A stretch of DNA of 64,000 nt from Deferribacter thermophilus (GTDB lineage Bacteria > Chrysiogenota > Deferribacteres > Deferribacterales > Deferribacteraceae). How positions within the stretch are numbered: the first letter of the stretch is position 1; each line of letters begins with the position of its first letter. The translations under genes were made by a program, and so were the position numbers. The notes under the pieces were generated by a model. That model did no database searches. It was not told the origin of the DNA and saw only the letters and a list, made by a program, of their open reading frames with translations. Positions 1 to 8,827 of the stretch are shown here, piece after piece. The stretch spans positions 1 to 64,000 of the forward strand of contig NZ_JAPNXM010000003.1 in assembly GCF_049472675.1 (NCBI RefSeq), given 5' to 3'.

Positions 1-458
1 CTAAAAAGTAATAAAAATTGAGTAGAAAATTGAGCAAAATTTAAGAAAAATGATGAAAATTGAAAAACATAGAAATTGTGCAATAGCCTTAATTTATATG
101 CTAATTTAGCCAAACCACCAGCTGTATGTACTTTGAGTTCAGTTTTTTCTTCTTTTGTTAAATCATCTATATTTTGAATTTTATACAATGCTTTATCAGG
201 ATCTGCCCGTAAAATGTTTCTTACAGTTGCTTTAGAAATCCCAATTTTTTCAGCTATTTCTTCTTCTGTTTTAAGATATTCTTCCCTTAATACAACTGCA
301 AAAGATGCCCTGGCTAGAGAAGCAAGCCATGTTAATGCTCTATAATCAGCTAATTTAGATAAACCACCTAATAGATCAATCCCTTTAAAAAATACTCTAG
401 CTACAAGAGGTTCTAACTCAACTTGATGTTTTGGTATTTCCTGCAATGTCATAACCAT
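1..458 (-). CDS. Helix-turn-helix partner of a KaiC-like ATPase (near_KaiC domain type), 3' end outside window
   Basis: Partial gene: 152 codons are open from ATG 458 to the window edge, with no stop reached. A strong ribosome site (GGGAGGTGG) lies just upstream; ATG 452 is an alternative start. Residues about 65-83 (TEEEIAEKIGISKATVRNIL) form a clear helix-turn-helix, followed by a conserved-looking HTAGGLAKLAYK stretch. I recall this layout from the 'near_KaiC' regulatory domain, a protein encoded beside KaiC-like genes in thermophiles; that match is from memory. It starts 21 bp after the KaiC-like gene, so the two should be co-transcribed. The last 28 or so visible residues turn abruptly F/L/Q-rich, because they are read from phased A-tract DNA. 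Divergence, a C-terminal extension or a broken end are all possible. DNA binding is inferred, and the target is unknown. Confidence 0.6.
   Translation of the reverse strand, partial: MVMTLQEIPKHQVELEPLVARVFFKGIDLLGGLSKLADYRALTWLASLARASFAVVLREEYLKTEEEIAEKIGISKATVRNILRADPDKALYKIQNIDDLTKEEKTELKVHTAGGLAKLAYKLRLLHNFYVFQFSSFFLNFAQFSTQFLLLF
14..67. repeat. Phased A-tract repeat (about 10-bp period)
   Basis: Degenerate units beginning AAAATTGA recur at about 14, 26, 36, 46 and 56, mostly 10 bp apart, so the A-tracts sit on one face of the helix. This pattern is expected to bend DNA. It overlaps the reading frame of the minus-strand regulator, so it is either coding sequence of very biased composition or a bent region at the gene's 3' end. 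Confidence 0.5.
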
Positions 459-479
459 AACCCACCTCCCATCTTATTT

Positions 480-1379
480 TTAATTTAAAATAGGTGATAA
501 AACTTTTACCAAACCCGTATCCGTAATTTCCATAAAGTGAGTTTTTGTATCATGCCCACATATCCTACATCCATCAATCCTAAATAGTCTTACTATTTCA
601 CCAATCTCTTTTTTATAAAGCTTTGCTTTGTATGAACTATCTATAATATCTTTAGCCAAAACAATAGTACCATCAACGATATGCCCAACAGCATAACCAC
701 CAGCCGCCTCAGCTGTAAGGTCTTCATGTCCACTTCTTTTTTGTGAAATCAGCAAAGCAGTTTGATAAGATTTTTTTAAAAAATTATAAACCCTTCGAAC
801 TACACCACGTGCCAACATCTCCTTATTCTCAAACAAACCGGTAACCGAATCAATTACAGTAAATTTTACCTTATAATTTTTTATAACATACCCTAATGTT
901 GCAAGAAAATCAGGTAAATTATCCCTTAATCTTGGATTTGATGCCGCATCAATTATTATAATATTATCTTCAAATTTAGAAAAGTCATAACCCATTGCTG
1001 ATGCTCTAAATTTTAATGAATTTACGAGAAAATTAGCTGGAGTTTCCACTGTAACAAATACTACCTTTTCGCCACTAACAGCTTGCTTAATAGTAAATTG
1101 CTCTGCGATTAAAGACTTCCCTGTATCTGAAACTCCAGTAATATTAAACACAGAATATGCTGGAATACCATTTAAACATTCTTTTACAATTTTACCATCT
1201 TCAATTTTTACTGTAAAAAATAAACTATCTAAATTTTCAACACCAGTAGGAACACCAAATATCTTAGGAGCTTCTTTTAAAGCAGTGCTCCCTAAAAAAA
1301 TCGCTTCCTTAACTATCTCTGAACCATGATAACTTTCATTTGTATGATTAACTTCAACATCTTTTACATCCCCTCTCAT
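480..1379 (-). CDS. KaiC-like RecA-fold ATPase (AF_0795 / thermophile KaiC family)
   Basis: 299 aa, one KaiC/RecA-type domain. Walker A is GVSDTGKS (82-89), a catalytic glutamate candidate is E112 in VTVETP, and Walker B ends at D177 in FTVIDS. The stretch IFGVPTGVENLD (40-51) is the usual start of KaiC domains, so residues 1-38 are an N-terminal extension. A C-terminal CRIC (271-274) followed by H276 and H281 could bind a metal. I recall the AF_0795 family as single-domain KaiC homologues found sporadically in archaea and thermophilic bacteria. No circadian function is implied, since kaiA and kaiB are absent. The start follows GGGGGGAACG, a usable ribosome site. It is probably a nucleotide-dependent signalling partner of the helix-turn-helix protein directly downstream; substrate and output are unknown. 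Confidence 0.75.
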   Translation of the reverse strand: MRGDVKDVEVNHTNESYHGSEIVKEAIFLGSTALKEAPKIFGVPTGVENLDSLFFTVKIEDGKIVKECLNGIPAYSVFNITGVSDTGKSLIAEQFTIKQAVSGEKVVFVTVETPANFLVNSLKFRASAMGYDFSKFEDNIIIIDAASNPRLRDNLPDFLATLGYVIKNYKVKFTVIDSVTGLFENKEMLARGVVRRVYNFLKKSYQTALLISQKRSGHEDLTAEAAGGYAVGHIVDGTIVLAKDIIDSSYKAKLYKKEIGEIVRLFRIDGCRICGHDTKTHFMEITDTGLVKVLSPILN

Positions 1380-1470
1380 CCGTTCCCCCCAACTTTTTAA
1401 ATATTTATTATTAATTATTTCTAAATATTAAAATATGTTGAAATTTAGCGCAAACAAGAGTAATTTTTTA

Positions 1471-1499
1471 TTGATTTTGGCATAAAAAAAAGATTTAAT
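1471..1499 (+). promoter_or_regulatory. Likely sigma70 promoter of the glmU operon
   Basis: TTGATT (1471-1476), a 17-base spacer and TTTAAT (1494-1499) precede glmU by about 28 bases. The AGGAGG ribosome site follows at 1515. This is the divergent gap between the KaiC-like gene and glmU. It is a motif match only, in AT-rich DNA. Confidence 0.4.
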
Positions 1500-1527
1500 A
1501 TCATGTTATATTTTAGGAGGGTTTAGT

Positions 1528-2895
1528 ATGAATATACTTACCATAATCCTTGCTGCTGGAAAAGGTACCAGAATGAAATCAAAAAAAGAGAAAGTCTTAC
1601 ATAAAGTAGCTGGAAAACCTATGATTGATTATGTGATAGATACTGCCAAAAATGTATCCAATAAAATAATTGTTGTTGTAAACAACGAACAACAAGAACT
1701 AATAAGCCATTTACAAAACAAAAATATAGATTTTGCCTTTCAAGAAAATCAGCTTGGCACAGGGGATGCTGTCAAAGCAGCAGTTAAAGCTATATCTGAG
1801 TATAATGGAAAAGTATTGATACTTTGCGGAGACATGCCACTAGTAGAAGATGAATCATTAAAGGAATTTATAGAAAAGAGTAAAGATAATAAAGTATCCT
1901 TAATCTCCACATTCATGGATGATCCTACAGGATATGGAAGAATAATTAGAGATGGTAAAAAAGATTTTTTAAAAATTGTAGAAGAAAAGGATGCCAATGA
2001 GTTAGAAAAAAAGATCAACGAAATAAACACAGGGATTTACTTAGTTGATTTTCAATATTTAAAAGATGCTTTAGAAAAATTAAATAATAACAATGCGCAA
2101 GGGGAATATTATCTTACAGATATCGTCAAGCCAGGTAGTTTTGTTTTCTCTGTTGAAGATAGTGAACAATTTATAGGGATAAATGATAGAATAGCCCTAT
2201 CTCATGCATCAAAGATAATTTATCGTAAAAGGGCTCTAAACTTTATGAAAAATGGTGTAACAATAATTGATCCAGAAACCTGCTATATTGATGAAAGTGT
2301 AAAAATTGAAAAAGATGTTACAATTTATCCAAATGTGTACCTTGAAGGTAACACTACAATAGAAGAAGGGTGCACAATCTATCCAGGTGTTAGAATAATA
2401 GATAGCATAATTAAGCAAAACTGCACAATAAAGGATAATACCCTGATTGAAGAATCAAATGTTGGGGAAAACTCCACAATAGGCCCAATGGCTCATCTTA
2501 GACCTGGCTCTATTTTAGAGGGGGATAACAAAATAGGCAATTTCGTAGAAACCAAAAAAATTACCTTTGGCAAAGGGTCAAAAGCAAGCCATCTAACCTA
2601 TCTTGGAGATGCAGAAATAGGTAAAAATGTAAATGTGGGCTGTGGAACAATCACATGCAACTATGATGGATTTTCTAAACATAAAACAGTAATAGGTGAT
2701 GATGTATTTGTAGGTAGTGATGTACAGTTTGTAGCTCCAGTGAAGATAGGTAAAGGCGCTCTCATTGCAGCTGGTTCAACCATTACTAAAGATGTACCCG
2801 AAGATGCATTAGCTATTACAAGAGCTGAGCAAAAAAATATTGAAGGGTGGGTTCCTAAGTGGAAAGCCAAAAAATCTAAAAAGCAGGAGAAGTAA
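1528..2895 (+). CDS. glmU: Bifunctional N-acetylglucosamine-1-phosphate uridyltransferase / glucosamine-1-phosphate acetyltransferase
   Basis: 455 aa, the usual GlmU length. It makes UDP-GlcNAc for peptidoglycan and lipopolysaccharide: the C-terminal domain acetylates glucosamine-1-phosphate and the N-terminal domain adds UMP. The nucleotidyltransferase signature LAAGKGTRM (8-16) with downstream lysines is intact. From about residue 250 there is a left-handed beta-helix of hexapeptide repeats. The acetyltransferase core, with AHLRPGS, HLTYLGDAEIG and GCGTITCNYDG, is also intact. An AGGAGG site lies before the ATG. It is first in an operon with glmS two bases downstream, so consecutive steps of amino-sugar synthesis are coupled. 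Confidence 0.97.
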   Translation: MNILTIILAAGKGTRMKSKKEKVLHKVAGKPMIDYVIDTAKNVSNKIIVVVNNEQQELISHLQNKNIDFAFQENQLGTGDAVKAAVKAISEYNGKVLILCGDMPLVEDESLKEFIEKSKDNKVSLISTFMDDPTGYGRIIRDGKKDFLKIVEEKDANELEKKINEINTGIYLVDFQYLKDALEKLNNNNAQGEYYLTDIVKPGSFVFSVEDSEQFIGINDRIALSHASKIIYRKRALNFMKNGVTIIDPETCYIDESVKIEKDVTIYPNVYLEGNTTIEEGCTIYPGVRIIDSIIKQNCTIKDNTLIEESNVGENSTIGPMAHLRPGSILEGDNKIGNFVETKKITFGKGSKASHLTYLGDAEIGKNVNVGCGTITCNYDGFSKHKTVIGDDVFVGSDVQFVAPVKIGKGALIAAGSTITKDVPEDALAITRAEQKNIEGWVPKWKAKKSKKQEK

Positions 2896-2897
2896 AT

Positions 2898-4712
2898 ATG
2901 TGTGGTATTGTAGGTTTTATTGGAGATAGACAGGCAAAAGACGTATTAATCGAGGGGTTAGCAAGATTAGAATATAGAGGTTATGATTCTGCAGGTATTG
3001 CTGTTTTAAACAAAGGTGAAATTGAAATTTATAGGTCAAAAGGGAAATTATCTGTTTTAAAAGAGCTAATCAGCGATAAAAAAATAGATAGCAAAATTGG
3101 TATAGGGCACACAAGATGGGCAACACACGGTAAGCCATCAGATGAAAACGCTCACCCACACAAATCAAAACGAATCTCCCTTGTCCATAATGGTATTATC
3201 GAAAATTACTTACAGTTAAAGAATGAGCTTATCGTACAAGGTTATGAATTTTCTTCCGAAACTGACACTGAGGTAATTGCTCATCTAATTGATAGCCTAT
3301 ATAAAGACAACCTTTTTGAAGCTGTCAAAAATGCTATAAAAAAGCTAAAAGGCTCCTATGCAATAGCCGTAATTTCTGAAAATGAGCCAGATAAAATAGT
3401 CGTGGCAAGATATGATAGCCCACTTGTCATAGGGGTTGGCGAAAATGAGATGTTTGCAGCAAGCGATATCTCAGCAGTTTTGAGTTATACAAGAAAGTTT
3501 ATCTTTTTGGAAGAAGGGGATGTGGCAATACTGACAAAAGACTCTGTCTATATTGAGAATAACGGTAAAGAGGTAAAAAGGGAAATAAAGGTTATAGACT
3601 GGAATCCTGTAATGGCAGAAAAGGCTGGATACAAGCACTTTATGCTAAAGGAGATTTATGAGCAGCCAAGAGCAATCATAGATACAATAAGAGGGAAATA
3701 CTCATTAGAAGAAGGTGAAATCTATTTTGGTGAAGTGGATTATGAAACTATAAAAGATATACAGAAGATAACTATTGTGGCCTGTGGTACTAGCTGGCAT
3801 GCAGGTCTTGTGGGTAAATTTTACATCGAAAATTTTGCAAAGATTCCAGTAGAAGTGGATATAGCATCAGAATTTAGATATAGAAACCCCATCATTACAA
3901 ATAAAACCCTTTTAATCCCCATATCTCAATCAGGGGAGACTGCAGATACAATAGCAGCTTTAAGAATGAGTAAAAAGATGGGGGCAAAGGTTGTATCCAT
4001 TTGCAATGTGGTGGGTTCCACAATTGCAAGGGAATCTGATGGAGTAATTTATACCCATGCTGGCCCAGAGATAGGTGTAGCCTCAACGAAAGCTTTTACC
4101 ACTCAGCTTGCTTCACTATTTCTTTTTGCACTATTCCTTGGCCAAAAGAAAGGGGTATTAGGAAATAGTGAAATAAAAACAATTTTAAATGAATTGATAC
4201 AGCTACCAGAAAAGATTGAAGAAGTATTAAAGCATGACAAACAGATAGAGGATATAGCAAAAGAGTTTGTAAGATATAAAAACTTTTTATATCTTGGAAG
4301 ACATTACAATTATCCGATAGCCCTTGAAGGGGCTTTGAAATTAAAAGAGATATCGTATATTCATGCTGAGGGTTACCCTGCAGGAGAGATGAAGCATGGC
4401 CCAATAGCTTTGATAGACAAAGAGATGCCAGTATTTGTATTGGGGACAAAATCTAGGGTATATGATAAGATACTTGCAAATGTTGAAGAGGTAAAGGCAA
4501 GGGATGGGATTGTAATATCTACCGTTACTAAAGGGGATAAAGATATCATATCCAAATCTGATTATAGTTTCGTATTGCCAGATACATTAGAAGAGCTTAC
4601 CCCATTTTTAAACTCAATAATAATTCAGCTTTTTGCATACCATGCGGCTAATCTGCTTGGGCTTGATGTGGATCAGCCTAGAAATCTTGCTAAAAGTGTG
4701 ACGGTGGAATGA
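2898..4712 (+). CDS. glmS: Glutamine--fructose-6-phosphate aminotransferase (isomerizing)
   Basis: 604 aa, full length. It converts fructose-6-phosphate and glutamine to glucosamine-6-phosphate, the entry to UDP-GlcNAc. Cys2 after the initiator Met is the glutaminase nucleophile (MCGIVGF), with RWATHG and NAHPH in the N-terminal amidotransferase domain. Two sugar-isomerase (SIS) domains follow, marked by CGTSWHAG, SQSGETADT and the GEMKHGPIALI stretch. The C-terminal DQPRNLAKSVTVE is the conserved tail. It follows glmU by two bases. No glmS ribozyme can be present in that gap, so regulation must act at the operon promoter or elsewhere. Confidence 0.97.
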   Translation: MCGIVGFIGDRQAKDVLIEGLARLEYRGYDSAGIAVLNKGEIEIYRSKGKLSVLKELISDKKIDSKIGIGHTRWATHGKPSDENAHPHKSKRISLVHNGIIENYLQLKNELIVQGYEFSSETDTEVIAHLIDSLYKDNLFEAVKNAIKKLKGSYAIAVISENEPDKIVVARYDSPLVIGVGENEMFAASDISAVLSYTRKFIFLEEGDVAILTKDSVYIENNGKEVKREIKVIDWNPVMAEKAGYKHFMLKEIYEQPRAIIDTIRGKYSLEEGEIYFGEVDYETIKDIQKITIVACGTSWHAGLVGKFYIENFAKIPVEVDIASEFRYRNPIITNKTLLIPISQSGETADTIAALRMSKKMGAKVVSICNVVGSTIARESDGVIYTHAGPEIGVASTKAFTTQLASLFLFALFLGQKKGVLGNSEIKTILNELIQLPEKIEEVLKHDKQIEDIAKEFVRYKNFLYLGRHYNYPIALEGALKLKEISYIHAEGYPAGEMKHGPIALIDKEMPVFVLGTKSRVYDKILANVEEVKARDGIVISTVTKGDKDIISKSDYSFVLPDTLEELTPFLNSIIIQLFAYHAANLLGLDVDQPRNLAKSVTVE

Positions 4713-6454
4713 ACATAAAGAAATCTTTAAACAATTTTTTAAGTGATCATGAAGACTTATATCTTATACTGATATCCACCCTTGTAGGATTATTGGCTGG
4801 ATATGGTAACTTAATATTCAGGTATATGATCGGTTTTATACAAAAATTTTTCTACGGTTCTGACTCTGAATATTTCTTGCAGGTGTTAGAAAACACTCCT
4901 TTATACAAAATTATTTTAATACCAGCTGTTGGTGGGTTATTAGTGGGTATTATTGCTATGATCTTTAAATCAGCAAAAGGGCACGGTGTCCCTGATGTGA
5001 TAAAGGTTATAGCATTAAATAGATCCATTTCACCATTTGTAGCTGTAATCAAAACAGTTTCTTCTGCAATAACTCTTGGAACGGGTGGCTCAGCAGGTAG
5101 GGAAGGCCCTATTGTTCAAATAGGTGCAGCTTTAGGTTCAGGAGTAGGTAAACTCTTTAAATTTTCATCATCAAGGATGAAAAGCGTAATAGCTGCAGGT
5201 GCTGCAGGTGGTCTTGCTGCCACATTTAACGCTCCCATTGGTGGAGCAATGTTTGCAGCTGAAGTTTTACTTGGTGAGTTTGGCATAAAAACTTTCTCTC
5301 CCATTATAATATCTACTGTTGTAGCAACTACTATCTCAAGGGCGTATTTAGGAAACCATATTACTTTCTTAGCACCACCTTATCAGGTTGTAAGCCCAAT
5401 AGAGTTTATTTTCTATATCATTTTAGGATTATGGTGTGCTGTTATTGGTGTAATTTTTATTAAGACCTTTTATTTTTTTGAAGAAAAATTTGAAAACTTA
5501 AAATTACCTTCTTTTGTCAAACCTGCCTTGGGTGGCTTACTTCTTGGAATTATGGGAATTTTTATAAAAGAGGTTATGGGTGTAGGTTATGATACAATAG
5601 ATGATATTTTATATAGCAAAGCTCCTTTTATTCTCATATTTATACTCATATTTCTAAAAATGGTAGCTACATCTTTAACATTAGGATCTGGTGGCTCTGG
5701 AGGGCTCTTTGTCCCTTCACTGTTTATTGGAGCTGCAGCAGGTGGAGTTGCTGGGACTGTTTTTCATACACTTTTTCCAACTATTACTGCAAACAGTGGA
5801 GCTTATGGGCTTGTAGCTATGAGTGCTATGCTCGCAGCCACAATGAGAGCTCCATTAACTGCAATACTGATAATCTTTGAAATAACAGGGAATTACCAAA
5901 TTATTTTGCCTTTAATGTTATCTACAATTATTGCTCATATTGCTGCTTCAGCTATCGAAAAAGAATCCATTTTTACTTGGATACTTACAAAGCAAGGAGT
6001 AAGAATCAGAAAAGGTGCAGAAGAGCAAATTCTAGACTCCATAAAAGTAAAAGAAGTTATGCTAACTGACATTGTTACATTTAGAGAAAATACACCATTT
6101 AAAGAAATCTTAGAAGGGGTTAAGACAGCAAAGCATATTTACTATCCAGTATTAAATTCTGAAGGTTACCTAACAGGGATGTTATCTCTTGATGATATAA
6201 AAAGTGTGCTTTTTGAAGAAGGTCTGGAAGATATAGTTGTTGCAGGTGAAATCTGCACGAAAAAAAATCTCATTTATGTATATCCTGAAGACACATTATC
6301 CACTGCGCTAAAAAAATTAGGTATTAAAGATTTGGGTGCAATCCCTGTTGTTGAAGATGAAAATGGAAAATTAAAATTGATTGGACTTCTAAGAAGAAGT
6401 GATATAATCCTTGCTTATAACAAAGCACTCACACAATTTATGGAGAACAAATGA
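4709..6454 (+). CDS. ClC-family chloride channel/transporter with C-terminal CBS pair
   Basis: 581 aa inner-membrane protein with about ten or more hydrophobic segments in residues 15-420, then two CBS domains (about 435-575) that usually sense nucleotides. The gating motif GREGP (130-134, gating glutamate E132) and the GSGGSGGLFVPS stretch mark the anion pathway, and the tyrosine of GNYQI matches the central pore tyrosine. At the inner proton-glutamate position of E. coli ClC the sequence has V186 (AAEV), and the central serine motif GSGIP is GHGVP (91-95). The start ATG overlaps the glmS stop by four bases. Whether it is a channel or an exchanger cannot be settled from sequence. Confidence 0.92.
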   Translation: MNIKKSLNNFLSDHEDLYLILISTLVGLLAGYGNLIFRYMIGFIQKFFYGSDSEYFLQVLENTPLYKIILIPAVGGLLVGIIAMIFKSAKGHGVPDVIKVIALNRSISPFVAVIKTVSSAITLGTGGSAGREGPIVQIGAALGSGVGKLFKFSSSRMKSVIAAGAAGGLAATFNAPIGGAMFAAEVLLGEFGIKTFSPIIISTVVATTISRAYLGNHITFLAPPYQVVSPIEFIFYIILGLWCAVIGVIFIKTFYFFEEKFENLKLPSFVKPALGGLLLGIMGIFIKEVMGVGYDTIDDILYSKAPFILIFILIFLKMVATSLTLGSGGSGGLFVPSLFIGAAAGGVAGTVFHTLFPTITANSGAYGLVAMSAMLAATMRAPLTAILIIFEITGNYQIILPLMLSTIIAHIAASAIEKESIFTWILTKQGVRIRKGAEEQILDSIKVKEVMLTDIVTFRENTPFKEILEGVKTAKHIYYPVLNSEGYLTGMLSLDDIKSVLFEEGLEDIVVAGEICTKKNLIYVYPEDTLSTALKKLGIKDLGAIPVVEDENGKLKLIGLLRRSDIILAYNKALTQFMENK

Positions 6455-8502
6455 CATCACTTTTAGAAAACCTAAACGAAAGTCAAAAAGAAGCTGTAGA
6501 ATACATTGATTCACCCCTTTTAGTGCTCTCAGGTGCAGGTACAGGTAAAACAAGGGTAATCACCTATAAAATAGCATATCTCATTCAGAAAAAAATTGCA
6601 CAACCTGAGAGGATTTTTGCTGTAACCTTTACCAATAAAGCTGCTGATGAAATGAAAAAAAGAATTTACGAGTTAATCGGTGATAAATCCTTTGATTTAT
6701 GGTTAGGGACATTTCATTCTAACGCGTTGAGAATTTTAAGAAGGGATGGTCATATTATTGGACTTCCTTCAAATTTTACAATTATTGACCAAGATGACAG
6801 GTTATCAGTTATCAGAAATATCATTAAAAAACTTAATATTGATGATAAAAAATATCCTCCAAAAATGTATCTTAATCTAATAAGCAATTTTAAAAACAGT
6901 ATAAATTTTGTAAAAATGATAGATCCTGATGAATTTACTCATAGATTTACAGATGTTTTCAATCTTTATCAGGAGGAGCTAAAGAGAAGTAACTCAATAG
7001 ATTTTGATGATATGCTTTCCCTTACCCTTAGGATTTTCCTTCAGGAAAAAGATATTTTAGCCTTTTATTCACACTTATTCGAGTATGTATTAGTGGATGA
7101 ATTTCAGGATACAAACAATATTCAGTTTGAGTTTTTAAAAGCTTTAAGAGTAATGAATGATAAGATTTGCGTTGTAGGTGATGATGACCAATCAATATAT
7201 GGCTGGCGTGGTGCAGAAATTGGTAATATTGTTTATTTTGACAAACACTTTGATAATACAAAAATTATTAGATTAGAAAATAATTATAGAAGTGCACCAG
7301 AAATCCTTTATATTGCAAATAATCTTATATCTAATAATCGATTTAGAAAAGGTAAAACATTAAAAGCTGAACTCAAAACAGAGGGTAAAATACATTTAAA
7401 AAGTTGCTACGATGAGAAAGATGAAGCTGTATTTGTAGCTCAAAAAATTGAAGAACTGACAAAATTATACAACATCCCTTATGACGAAATAGCTGTTTTA
7501 TACAGAACAAATGCTCAATCAAGAAATTTTGAAGTTGAACTTAACCATAGAAATATACCTTATCAAGTAATTGGTAGTATTTCCTTTTATCAAAGGAAAG
7601 AAATTAAAGATATTTTAAGCTACCTAAAGTTTTTCAATAACCCTTTTGATACCAGTTCTATGATAAGAGCCTTAAAAAATCCACCAAAAGGGGTTGGAGA
7701 TAAAACAATTGCCAAAATTATAGAAGTTATGAACAATGAAAATTTATCAGGGTATGATGCTATAAAGACATTAGTAGATACATCTACTTCTACTATAGCT
7801 TCAAAATTAAAACCTTTTATAGAACTAATAGATTCACTTAATAACTTTGACAAAATTTCAGAAATGATAAAACATATCTTAGAACAAACTGATTACATTA
7901 ATTTTATAAAGAAAAGTGAAGATATTTACACCGCTGAAAATAGAATTTTCAATTTGGAGGAATTAATCAACTCTGCTGTTAGTTTCGAAGAATCAAACGA
8001 GAAGGTTATTTTATCTGATTTTTTAGCAACTACATCATTACAAACTACTACTGATGAAATGACAAATGGTTGTATTAAGCTTATGACAATTCATTCTGCA
8101 AAAGGGTTGGAGTTTGAAGCAGTTTTTTTAGTGGGTTTAGAGGATGGACTTTTCCCACTTTTTAGTAGTATGGATGAAGATGAAAAGTTAGAAGAGGAAA
8201 GAAGGCTCTGCTATGTGGGTATCACAAGAGCAAAGCGGATACTTTATTTAACTTACGCAAAGAATAGACTAATATATGGAAAGCGGCAAGATTGTTACCC
8301 ATCTATTTTTATAGATGAAATGAGGGTTAAACAACTTTTTGAAAAAAGTGAAAAAAAAGACGGAAAAAAAGTTTTTCATCCCAAATATGGCAAAGGTGTA
8401 ATTATTTCTATAAAAGGTAACGGTGATGATGCAAAAGCTGATGTAATTTTTGAAAAATCTGGTATAAAGAAAATGGGATTAAAATTTTTAAAATTTATAT
8501 AA
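6451..8502 (+). CDS. pcrA: UvrD/PcrA-type superfamily 1 DNA helicase
   Basis: 683 aa, a 3'-5' helicase used in repair and for clearing RecA or replication conflicts. Walker A (SGAGTGKT, about 27-34), the Walker B region DEFQDTN, GDDDQSIYGWRGA, the NNYRSAPEIL motif, TIHSAKGLEF and YVGITRAK are all present in order. The C-terminal stretch HPKYGKGVIISI is the small Tudor-like domain typical of PcrA/UvrD, which favours these over Rep. It overlaps the ClC gene by four bases (ATGA). UvrD and PcrA are not separable without phylogeny. Confidence 0.93.
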   Translation: MTSLLENLNESQKEAVEYIDSPLLVLSGAGTGKTRVITYKIAYLIQKKIAQPERIFAVTFTNKAADEMKKRIYELIGDKSFDLWLGTFHSNALRILRRDGHIIGLPSNFTIIDQDDRLSVIRNIIKKLNIDDKKYPPKMYLNLISNFKNSINFVKMIDPDEFTHRFTDVFNLYQEELKRSNSIDFDDMLSLTLRIFLQEKDILAFYSHLFEYVLVDEFQDTNNIQFEFLKALRVMNDKICVVGDDDQSIYGWRGAEIGNIVYFDKHFDNTKIIRLENNYRSAPEILYIANNLISNNRFRKGKTLKAELKTEGKIHLKSCYDEKDEAVFVAQKIEELTKLYNIPYDEIAVLYRTNAQSRNFEVELNHRNIPYQVIGSISFYQRKEIKDILSYLKFFNNPFDTSSMIRALKNPPKGVGDKTIAKIIEVMNNENLSGYDAIKTLVDTSTSTIASKLKPFIELIDSLNNFDKISEMIKHILEQTDYINFIKKSEDIYTAENRIFNLEELINSAVSFEESNEKVILSDFLATTSLQTTTDEMTNGCIKLMTIHSAKGLEFEAVFLVGLEDGLFPLFSSMDEDEKLEEERRLCYVGITRAKRILYLTYAKNRLIYGKRQDCYPSIFIDEMRVKQLFEKSEKKDGKKVFHPKYGKGVIISIKGNGDDAKADVIFEKSGIKKMGLKFLKFI

Positions 8503-8518
8503 AGGGAAGAGGTGTAAA

Positions 8519-8815
8519 ATGTCAGGAATCATTTCCAAAAAAGATGTACAACATATCGCTAAATTGGCAAGGTTAACTTTTAACGATGAAGAGATAGAAA
8601 AATTTACCGGCGAACTAAACAAAATTTTAGATTATATCCACAAATTAAACGAGTTAAACACAGATGATGTTGAGCCCACATCACATGTACTGGATATTAC
8701 AAATGTATTTAGAGATGACGAAGTAAAAAAATCTTTAACAAATGAAGAAGCGCTAAAAAATGCTCCAGAAAAAGAGTATGGCCATTTCAAAGTTCCAAGA
8801 GTAATTGAAGGTTAG
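8519..8815 (+). CDS. gatC: Aspartyl/glutamyl-tRNA amidotransferase subunit C
   Basis: 98 aa, normal GatC length. It is the small clamp subunit of GatCAB, which converts Glu-tRNA(Gln) or Asp-tRNA(Asn) to the amide form. The family pattern is clear: VQHIAKLARLTF near the start, LNKILDYIHKLNELNTDDVEPTSH in the middle and the DEV...NAPEKEYGHFKVPRVIE tail. The AAGGGAAGAGGTG ribosome site precedes the ATG. gatA follows after 12 bases; gatB is not in this window. Confidence 0.96.
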   Translation: MSGIISKKDVQHIAKLARLTFNDEEIEKFTGELNKILDYIHKLNELNTDDVEPTSHVLDITNVFRDDEVKKSLTNEEALKNAPEKEYGHFKVPRVIEG

Positions 8816-8827
8816 GAGGATAAAATT

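Noticed and set aside
2896..2897. glmS ribozyme
   Set aside because: Only two bases separate glmU and glmS.
3895..4555. Antisense reading frames over glmS
   Set aside because: They mirror the codon pattern of glmS, lack ribosome sites and resemble no family; the same holds for other long opposite-strand frames, such as those over polA, nuoD and dnaE.
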